NCBI GenBank assembly: GCA_036924085.1
Contig: JAVGWX010000003.1
Location: 124,140,974-124,204,973 of the forward strand
DNA: 64,000 bases
Direction: 5' to 3'
Source of the DNA: Ariolimax columbianus
Lineage: Eukaryota; Mollusca; Gastropoda; Stylommatophora; Arionidae
A model generated the notes under the pieces. It did no database searches. It was not told where the DNA came from and was given only the letters and a program-made list of their open reading frames with translations. Position 1 is the first letter of the stretch. The number at the start of each line of letters is the position of its first letter. The translations under genes were made by a program, and so were the position numbers. Shown piece by piece: positions 56,391 through 64,000 of the stretch.

Positions 56391-59162
56391 ACTTAACTTA
56401 ACTTCATTATACTGGTTTAGAGGGCTCTACGGAGTCTGTATACAACCAGTTTATTTCCCTCCACGGATACCAAAAGTACTGTGAGCATCCAATCTATTTT
56501 TGATTGTATTAACTGACCTTGCTTCCACTACACCCTGCCGCAATGCATTCTAAGAATTCACCACTCTCTGACTAAAAAAATATTTCCTAATATCGAATCT
56601 AGACCTGAATTTAAACAATATGTAGCTGTGCCCTTTTGTTCTTGTAGTCGGTCGTACTTTGAAATAGTATAATTTATCGTTTCCATTTATTATTTTATAC
56701 ACTTGTATTAAGTCACTTCGAATTCTTGTTTGTTCTAGACACTTTTTTAGTCTTTCCTCATAACTATAATTCTGAAACCCCCCGATCATTTTTGTAGCTT
56801 TTCTTTGTACCCTTTCCAGCATGTTTATATCCACTCTAGTATATGGGCTCCATACCTAAACACAGTACTCTAATTTAGGTCTCACTAATGATTTATATAA
56901 CTTGACTATTACTTCCTTGCTCTTGTGTGACTTTTTATCATGCCCACCATGGCAACCTTTTTCACTGCCATCTAGATTTGCTCCCGCACCTTTAATGTAT
57001 GATCTATTATAACTCCTAGGTCTGTTTCCTTTTTTATTGTTCTAATATTGTTTTCTTCCATCATGTAATTATATTTATTTTTGAATCTTCCCAAATGGAG
57101 GACTGTACATTTTTCTATATTAAACGCCATCTACCAGTTCTCAGACCATTTTGTTATCGTATCTAAATATATCTCAATATATCCACCTCTGCCTGAGAAG
57201 AGACCCTGCCGCATAATTGTGTGTCATCCGCAAACTTTGCAATCATGGATCTGATATCAATGTACAAATAATTTATATATATTAAGAAAAAAAATTGGTC
57301 CCAATACCGATCCCTTGAGCACACCACTTATTACACCACACCAGTCAGAGTACTCCTTATTTATGCCCACTCTCTACCTTCTGCCCGTCAACCAATTCTC
57401 TATCTAATTGGCAACTTCACCACCTATTCCATGTGATTTCAACTTTCGAAACAATCGTTGATGAGATACTCTATCAAAGGCCTTTGCAAAATCCAGATAG
57501 ATAACATCCACCGGTTCCCCATCATCTAACATTCTGGTAACCTCCTCGATGAATTCTAATAGACTGATTAAACACGATCATCCTTTAGTAAACCCATGCT
57601 GACTATTTTTTATTAAATTAAACTTGTCCAAGTGCAGTACTATGTCGTCCTTGATAATGGACTCTATAACATTTTGCAGAGAATGCTCGTCAAACTCACT
57701 GGTCTATGATTGGCTGGATCTGATTTTGTGCCCTTTTTGAACAGGGGGAGATCACACCTGCATCTTTCCAATCCCTTGGAGCAATCCACTTCTCAGGAGT
57801 ATTAGAATAAAATATCGCAAATTGTTTTGTTAACTGGCCTCAAAGTTCAAACAGTATTTTTGGATGAATACCGTCTTGACCAGGACGTTTATCCACCTTC
57901 AACCTATCCAATTTTTGTAAAACCATTTCTTCGGTAAAACGGAATGATAGTAATCTTTCTGTGTGCATGTCCCGTTGGAAAATATTAAATGGCTCTGGGA
58001 TCCTGGAGCAGCCTTCTTTTGTATAGACTGTGCCAAAGTACTGATTGAGTTGATTAGCAGCATCCCTGTTCTCACTTATTGTTTTTCCTGTACTATCTTT
58101 AAGTGGGCCAACAGTGTCTTTCGTTCTCTGTTTATGTCGAACTTAAGAAAAATATATTTTTGCTGCTCTATTCACTTTATCAGATTATTTTTTTTTGTAT
58201 GTCCAGATATTTTAAATATGTTTCATTTGATTTTCCAGCCTCTATATATTTTTTCAAATCGTTATTCTTAGCTCTTCTACAACTAACCACGGATCTTCTT
58301 CTTCTTCTTCTTCTTCTTCTTCTTCTTCTTCTTCTTCTTCTTCTTCTTCTTCCTCATTCGTTCGCAATCTCCCACTACCAAACCATGAAGCTTAAGTAGC
58401 AGAATGTAGTCCAGAGAACGGAATGCGTTGTGTCGTAGTTTACAGCTTGGTTGCGATATTTGCACCTTTCGGTCCAACACATCCGACTTCAGCAAGCATT
58501 TTTTGAGTACCGGGTTAGCATTCCCTCTTCGATCCCTTCTCCTTAGTCAGTCTGCTCTGCTGTAGCCTGTTATCCAGGATCACCGAAATGGAGGTGAAGA
58601 AGGGTCTTGGCAACTATGGTTCGCTGGCCCTGGCGCTAGCAGTCAGCTATGGATCGCTAACCACTGCAGCTCATGTGCTGCTCAGCATCTTGATCCCTAA
58701 CCACGGATCGAGTTATCCACCATTTTTTTTTTGCTTAGGGTTCAACTTCCTACATGGAACAAATTCCTCTTTCAAGTGCTCCAGAATAGATTTCAACTTA
58801 GCCAATTCCTCTTCAACATTTCCGCCAGTGACAATATCTGTCCAAATTACGTGGCTCGCTGATTCTATCCCCTTCTGTACATTTGTTCTAGAGCAGTCGT
58901 ATGTTAGTGGACACTTTATATCATCTTTCATAGCTACAAGATCTCAACGGACAATCTGATGGTCGCTACAGCCAAATAGTTTCCCAACTGTAACATTTGT
59001 AATCATATTTCTATCTGTAGAAAAAAAACTAGGTCAAGTGTGCTCCTTCCTCTGGTACAGTCCCCCACATGTTGAAACAAATAATTGTCAGTTATGCACT
59101 GAACAAAAGCATGGGGTTCGACATGCGCTTCCACCATCTGCCAATTAATTTCTCGAAAGTTA
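56391..59162 (-). mobile_element. CR1-like LINE (copy 2), decayed, with nested SINE1
   Basis: Collinear with copy 1. From 3' to 5' on the plus strand: a GTTAA-type tail and hairpin (56412-56452), the C-terminal domain (FFSQRVV region, 56550-56834), then RT blocks. The FADD region lies near 57230 as ACTTTGC...GTGTCATCCGC. The EN end comes last, truncated at 59162. Many frameshifts. A SINE1 splits it at 58296-58696. Flanking GGACTT and AGACTT give a weak short target duplication. Confidence 0.9.
58283..58709 (-). mobile_element. SINE1 copy nested in CR1-like LINE, 13-bp target duplication
   Basis: CTAACCACGGATC at 58283-58295 is repeated exactly at 58697-58709. Between them is an antisense SINE1 with a CTT run of about 60 bp at the tail end and a head ending in CATCTTGATCC. 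The LINE sequence is continuous across it when compared with copy 1 (CTTCTACA before, GTTATCCAC after). Confidence 0.93.
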
Positions 59163-59330
59163 AGACTTGTAGCATGTTTCTTATTTTCTGGAAGCCAGCA
59201 TTTTTTTAAACAAAATCTAAATTATACATCTTCCTTCGTCTGTTATGACGGTTTCTGTTATCTTAATTTTTTTTGATTATTTCAAGATGTTTCTCTCCAT
59301 TTTGTTTTCACATTAAATCTGTTCCGTAAG
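59163..59330 (+). repeat. Right half of a duplicated block split by CR1 copy 2
   Basis: CATGTTTCTTATTTTCT through ATTTCAAGATGTTTCT matches 61194-61320. The left half is at about 56321-56390 (TTGTACATAACTGCAAGATT, then CACCAACGTTTTCATGGACT). Confidence 0.85.
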
Positions 59331-59342
59331 AGCAACAAAGCT

Positions 59343-59752
59343 GATTCCAGAATTACAGTTACGAGGAAAACCAGCCTACAGTGTCTAGAAGAGAGAAGAG
59401 TTCGAGGTGACTTAATACAGGTTTATAAAATGATCAGAGGAATGGATAAAATAGACTATAAAACGTTTTTTTTCAAAATATAACCACTCACAAGAGCAAG
59501 AGGACATAGCTACAAATTAACTAAAGAGGGGACCAGATTAGATATTAGGAAATATTTTTCTAGTCAGAGCGTGACGAATGCTTGGAATGCATTGCCGCGG
59601 GAGGTAGTGGAGTTAGGGACAATTAATGTATTTAAGAATAAATTGGATGCGCATAGCTTTTAGAGCAAGGTAATGTAAATAAAACTGGTTGTATACAGAC
59701 TCTGCAGAGTCTTCTAAACCAGTATAAAGACGTTAAGTTAAGTTAAGTTAAA
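59343..59752 (+). mobile_element. CR1-like LINE (copy 3), short 3' fragment
   Basis: The plus strand codes SLQCLEERRVRGDLIQVYKM and IRGMDKIDYK, then out of frame RGHSYKLTKEGTRLDIRKYF and AWNALPREVVELGTINVF, a stop near 59661 and the 3' UTR. The hairpin is ACTGGTT (59684-59690), AGACTCTGCAGAGTCT (59697-59712, a perfect palindrome) and AACCAGT (59717-59723), followed by GTTAAGTTAAGTTAA. Confidence 0.88.
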
Positions 59753-60063
59753 TTCGTTTGTAACTTCCATTGTTTCTGTGTGGGATATATTTAGTTATAA
59801 CCCTTTTTCTTCACTTTATCTGTTAATTGTATCAACTAGTTTTTATAAATGTTGTTGACTTTCAGTTATAAGTATAATACCATATGCACAGGGCTTTGTA
59901 CACAAATATTAAACATTCAATAAATAAGCAAGCATTACAGCTGATCCAACATTAGATGTTAACTTGATGTACAAAACGCTCATAGAAGACCATAACCCGG
60001 CATAACCGGAAAACAAATTGGGGGAGGCAACTTCCGTGAGTGAAGTTTGACTGTAAACATTAG
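59753..60063 (+). promoter_or_regulatory. Possible TATA-less promoter region
   Basis: ETS-type cores lie near 60005 (AACCGGAAAAC) and 60030 (CAACTTCCGTG), just upstream of the candidate first exon. This is motif-level evidence only. Confidence 0.25.
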
Positions 60064-60134
60064 ATGGTGGATACTGTCGCTTCACGTTGGTTCAAACTTT
60101 GTCCTCAACCATGTAGTGTATCTATTCTTAACAG
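60064..60134 (+). CDS. Candidate first coding exon, unknown gene
   Basis: The ATG at 60064 opens 23 codons (MVDTVASRWFKLCPQPCSVS, then ILN) and ends at a good donor, AACAG|GTAATA, with phase 2. I do not recognise the protein. The Kozak context is weak at -3 (T) and G at +4. It could be chance; ETS cores upstream mildly support a promoter. Confidence 0.25.
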
Positions 60135-60239
60135 GTAATAAGAAATTGTGGTTTTCATAAATGATATAGAATTGTTATTTGTTTACAGATTGCGACTGAA
60201 TAGTGTATATACCGGAAGGTGAAGAGATACAGAACCAGG

Positions 60240-60660
60240 CGTCGAGACGATCGATAGTAATCGATAGTGATATAAAATCATATTAATGATATATCATATA
60301 CTATACTCTATACTGATATAGCCGGCTATTCCGCTATACTATAGAGTATAGACATAGTCTATTATAGTATAGACTCTATAGTACTCTATAGCTAGTGTAG
60401 TATTAGTACTACAACTACTAGTAGTATAAAGTAGTTACTACTATAAGTTAGTATACTATACTATCATTACTAGTAGTAGTAGTATACTACTACTTCTATA
60501 CTAGAGTATCAGTATAGTATTACTAACTATTAGTATTACTTACTTAATTACTAGTAGTAGTAGTAGTATTACTACATTTTCAGTAAGTAATACTATTAAT
60601 GAGTAATAACTAATAGTAGCTAATTCTGCTAATTAGTAATATATTAATACTAAAGGTTAG
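60240..60660. repeat. Palindrome-rich TACTA/TAGTA low-complexity tract
   Basis: About 420 bp built from CTATA, TATAG, TACTA and TAGTA words in both orientations, forming many overlapping inverted repeats (for example CTATACTATAGAGTATAG). It has no fixed period, so it is neither a simple microsatellite nor a minisatellite. Confidence 0.9.
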
Positions 60661-61069
60661 TGACTTAACAATTTCTTATGCGCAAACAATTAAAGTGAAA
60701 GGGAGAATGCTTGTTGGAAGTGGGGGGGGGGGGGGGTGATGATTAGCAGTGGCAATGAGAATAGATCTCTCTACCACATTTAATGGAAAGATTAATGGAA
60801 ACATTTAAAACCAGTGCATGGGGTTGACAACCTCATCATGTAAAACAAAGTTCCAAAGAAATGATCTCTTGATGAATTATAAATTCCTTGTGTCATGCTT
60901 CCTGCAAGGAGAACATCTGCATTAGTGGTGTTCCCATGACCCACCTCTAGTGAAAATCAGGGTTTATGATGATGAACCATATAACCATATAACTCAAATA
61001 TGACATCTAAAATTCAGTCACAGACTAAACATTTAGAGTTTAACTTGTTATTGATTTACTAAGTCTGCT
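60661..61069. other. Unassigned, with a 15-G run
   Basis: G run at 60722-60736. Nothing else. Confidence 0.5.
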
Positions 61070-61390
61070 GAGCTGTTTGCTCTTTTCACAGTCAATATCA
61101 AATTTGAGAGTTCTTGAACTCTCATACATAAAGCAATAATGGTTGTACATAACTCTGCAAGATTCTCACCAACCTTTTCATGGACTTGTTGTAGTATGTT
61201 TCTTATTTTCTAAAGGCCAACATTTTTTTAAACAAAAACTAAATTATGCATATTCCTGCGTCTGTTATGTCGGTTTCTGTGTATCTTTGTTTTGTTGTTT
61301 ATTTCAAGATGTTTCTTTATCAGAGCAAGTGATTAACTTGCTGAGTTGTTTGCTCTTTTGACAGTCAATGCCAAATTTAAGAATTTTCAT
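61070..61390 (+). repeat. Unfilled counterpart of the CR1 insertion site
   Basis: Here TTGTACATAACTCTGCAAGA, then CACCAACCTTTTCATGGACT, runs directly into TGTTGTAGTATGTTTCTTAT with no LINE. It also has an internal partial duplication: GAGCTGTTTGCTCTTTT then ACAGTCAATATCAAATTT near 61075 recurs near 61343. Confidence 0.85.
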
Positions 61391-61430
61391 GTGTTTTGTA
61401 GCTGGTGAATGGAACTGTATAGCATGATAG

Positions 61431-61808
61431 TGATTGTTGGGGTTGTTGTTGTTTGCGAATGCCCACAATGAGTAGGTTTACTTTTTTTGTGCGCCCTGAA
61501 AAGGGCGTTAAGTGGCAGGTTGCAGTAGCTTTCCTCAAATCCCAAGCGTGTTGATGAAGCTGGACCGAATTCCTCCAGGCGGTAGTGTTATGCTTGGCTT
61601 CATCTGCGTGTGATTCACTACTACGGGGATCTCATCGATCCCTAACCTTGTTAGCCAGGCTGTTATGAAAATAGCCCATTTCCAGGAAGGGCTACTAGGA
61701 AGCCAGGTAAGGGTCTTGGATAGTATATTTTGTCTGACCATGACTAATTTGTCTGATCAGTATGTTGTGCCTGACCAGACGTTAGTCTTCCTTCCTGATT
61801 GTTGGGGT
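61431..61808 (-). mobile_element. SINE2 reference copy with 13-bp target duplication
   Basis: TGATTGTTGGGGT at 61431-61443 is repeated exactly at 61796-61808, so the element is 61444-61795 (352 bp). Read on the minus strand, it starts GGAAGGAAGACTAACGTCTG and ends GGGCATTCGCAAACAACAAC. It lacks a long ORF. A TGGCTAACAAGGTTAGG stretch weakly resembles a Pol III A box, but no convincing B box was seen. The left target duplication merges with the TTG-type tail. Confidence 0.92.
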
Positions 61809-63373
61809 GTCCGACAATAACTATTCTCTTTCTTAGTGAGTCCTAGGCAAGCAAACATGTTACACTGTCTCATGTGGATGAGTGCAGTTACAGCAGTTAG
61901 TTAGTGTTTATATATTTGTCATGTGTGATGTCATATGCACTATTTTGGAAGATTATGCTCTGTTCCCAGTGTTGTAGTTTGTTGATGTCATCATTTGTGT
62001 TTGGATGTGTCATTTCTTTATACATGGCATGCACAGTAGACCCTGAAATACATTGTAGGGTGACTTCCAAGTTATTCTGTGCTGTCAGTGTTTTCTATTT
62101 TGTTTTTCTTTTCTTTGACATTATGCCACAAAGATGTTATTTTTTATAGAATTTAGTCAAATTGACATTTGATTTGTGGAAATTCTCAATTTTTCCCAAC
62201 ATGCTAATAATATACAGAACATTTCAGTTTTTATCTTGACTGTGGGTTGCTTTCTCTCAACACTTTTCAGTTCTTATCTAGACTGTGAGTTGCTTTCTGT
62301 CAACACATTTCATTTGGTCTTATTTGCTGTCCATAAGATTCTTAATATTGAACATGAATACCCCATCTCGATACCTCCTGTGATCATCACTGTTGATGAT
62401 TTTCATCAATATAATAGAATTGGCTTGACATAACACTGAAGAACTCATATTTCTACGGACAATGACTTGTTGCATACAATACTTTGTTCTCTGCAACGCC
62501 ATTTTTGCCTTAGTGTATTTCATTTTTTTCCTGAGCTGTTTCTATCAGCTAATGTTATTATAGTTATCAGGTAGTGTTCGTTTTCATCATTTGCCATATT
62601 TTCTTAAGGTGAAGTGAGTTGTACTGTATTTTGCGCCTGATGGTCCAGTGTATTTAACTTCAGCACACATTAAAAAAATTGGTTTCCTGCCCCTCTTAAT
62701 ACTTAATTCATGAATCCGAACACAAGCAAGTTTGGACTGTAAGCCATGCCACTAACTGCTTCTCTATACTGCCCCAATCCCCTCCCCCCACCCTGTCAAG
62801 TCGTTAACATTATGAATTTGTTTTTGCTTGAATAGTGCTGCGTTTATCTGTAGCTTCCATATATTACAGATCGGTGTGTAAAAGGCAACAATCTCTTCTG
62901 AGTTCTTACTAAGTGAACTGAGGTTTTTAGTTTGCTTTTTGTCATGACCATATCACACATTTCTTGACACACCTTTACCTTTCACTATTCCGACAGTGGT
63001 TTACAATATCACAGGTTCTATCTATTCAACATTGCTTATAGAAAACCTGTAGTACCGTGCTAATATGAATAGTTAGGAACCAGAATAGATTTGTAAAGCA
63101 GGTTTGTTTCTACATGGGAAATGTTTTTCATAAAATGCATTTCAGCTGTGGAAAACAGTTAATCATGCATTTAATTAAATTTGTAAATGCGTATGAGAGC
63201 TAAGGAAAAATCAATTTAATTTGACCTGTAGATATTTTTATTGTTGCAATATTAGAAGATGAATACATAGAATATTGGTGATTTGAGTGTCTTGATTAAA
63301 GTAATTGTATTTAAATTCTGCCTCATTATCAGACGAAAATTTAGTGAATGTCAGTTGTTTTTTGTTTTTTTAG
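61809..63373. other. No recognisable feature; possible intron
   Basis: AT-rich sequence with a repeated TTTCTTATCTAGACTGTGRG-like block near 62225-62310. ORFs of 67-85 codons lack motifs. It may be intronic if the exon at 63374 is real. Confidence 0.4.
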
Positions 63374-63430
63374 AAATAGATTTTGATGGTGATGGCATCT
63401 CTGAATCTGAAGGATTATATGTGATTGGCG
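63374..63430 (+). CDS. Candidate 57-bp exon coding a calcium-loop-like motif
   Basis: A strong acceptor (GTTTTTTTAG, ending at 63373) is followed by 57 bp coding xIDFDGDGISESEGLYVIG and a good donor (GGCG|GTATGT at 63431). Phase is 1 at both ends, so it is a symmetrical exon. The DxDGDG(x)nE loop is of the type that binds calcium in EF-hand, thrombospondin type 3 and FG-GAP proteins. Spacing to the last acidic residue is one short of a canonical EF loop, so I do not assign a family. The surrounding 82-codon ORF reads through both splice sites. Confidence 0.5.
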
Positions 63431-63576
63431 GTATGTATGGAGATTGCTTCTTGAAAAAGGAATCAAATGTAGTTTTACCACATTGTGGTTTGTCTTATTT
63501 TACAAAGCGCTTTACTTTAACAGACTATTGAAATTCGTAGCTTTAAACTTATTGTTGGATCTCTTTCAAAACTTAG

Positions 63577-64000
63577 ACTGGCGCACTGAAGGCCTCAGCC
63601 TGGCGCACTGAACCCCTCAGCCTGGTCCACTGAACGCCTCAGCCTGGTGCACTAACCCATCAGCCTGGCCCACTGAACCTCTCATCCTGGCACACTGAAC
63701 CTCTCAGCCTGGCACACTGAACCTCTCAGCCTGTCACACTGAACCCCTCAGCCTGGTGCACTGAACCCCTCAGCCTGGCCCACTGAACCCTCCAGCCTGG
63801 TGCACTAACCCCTCAGCCTGGTGCACTAACCCCTCAGCCTGGCCTACTGAACCCTCCAGCCTGGTGCACTAACTCCTCAGCCTGCCCACTGAACCCTCCA
63901 GCCTGGTGCACTAAACCCATCAGCCTGGCCCACTGAACCCTCCAGCCTGGTGCACTAACCCCTCAGCCTGGCCCACTGAACCCTCCAGCCTAGTGCACTG
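63577..64000. repeat. 22/21-bp minisatellite running off the window
   Basis: About 20 copies of CAGCCTGGNNCACTGAACCC or a 21-bp form lacking GA (CACTAACCC). Later copies alternate CCTCAGCCTG and CCTCCAGCCTG. The right end is not in the window. Confidence 0.95.

Noticed and set aside
58713..58931. Separate 72-codon minus-strand gene
   Set aside because: It is part of CR1 copy 2 (collinear with the EN-RT linker of copy 1), separated from the rest by the nested SINE1.

Overview
The window looks like repeat-rich animal (metazoan) chromosomal DNA, most likely from a lophotrochozoan and plausibly a gastropod mollusc. The evidence is AT-rich sequence, spliced-gene signals (GT/AG sites, polypyrimidine tracts), non-LTR retrotransposons of CR1-like, RTE-like and RNase H-bearing types, several tRNA-derived SINE families, many minisatellites, and one clear Bcl-2 family exon with a metazoan exon structure. 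There are no prokaryotic operons, CRISPR arrays or phage genes. The mollusc assignment is inference from the look of the retroelement families; no taxonomic marker gene is present.

Layout: 1-2866 is an 81-bp satellite with linked monomer variants. 2.9-13 kb holds LINE fragments, SINEs and three minisatellites (31, 40 and 42 bp); two of these grew out of SINE or tRNA-like modules. 13-19 kb is dominated by arrays of 18, 15 and 42/45 bp. 19-33 kb is mostly non-coding DNA with decayed SINEs (called SINE1, SINE2, SINE3 here), LINE C-terminal fragments and arrays of 60/54 and 69 bp. 34.2-34.8 kb carries the one confident host gene part: a minus-strand exon of an anti-apoptotic-type Bcl-2 protein (BH4, BH3, BH1, BH2) ending at the splice site used in vertebrate BCL2, with a TATA box about 100 bp upstream. 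A 2.8-kb CR1-like LINE sits just upstream of that. 38.2-41.6 kb is a decayed RTE-like LINE with endonuclease and reverse transcriptase. 43-56 kb is a graveyard of LINE fragments, SINEs and simple repeats. 56.4-59.2 kb is a second CR1-like LINE with a nested SINE1, and its unfilled paralogous site is visible near 61.19 kb. 60.24-60.66 kb is an odd palindrome-rich TACTA/TAGTA tract. 60.06 kb and 63.37 kb carry two candidate plus-strand exons, the second a 57-bp exon coding an acidic calcium-loop-like motif. The window ends in a 22/21-bp minisatellite running off the edge.

How parts relate: the retroelements form a visible hierarchy. A CR1-like LINE and a short element (SINE4) share a 3' hairpin and GTTAA-type tail. 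SINE1 and an RNase H LINE both end in GAA repeats. SINE2 has an AAC-type tail and 13-bp target duplications. Several minisatellites lie in or beside Pol III-type SINE modules. Long ORFs over the arrays are by-products of repeat periods divisible by three and are not annotated as genes.

Stretches not listed separately (mostly under about 500 bases between listed features) showed nothing I could support.
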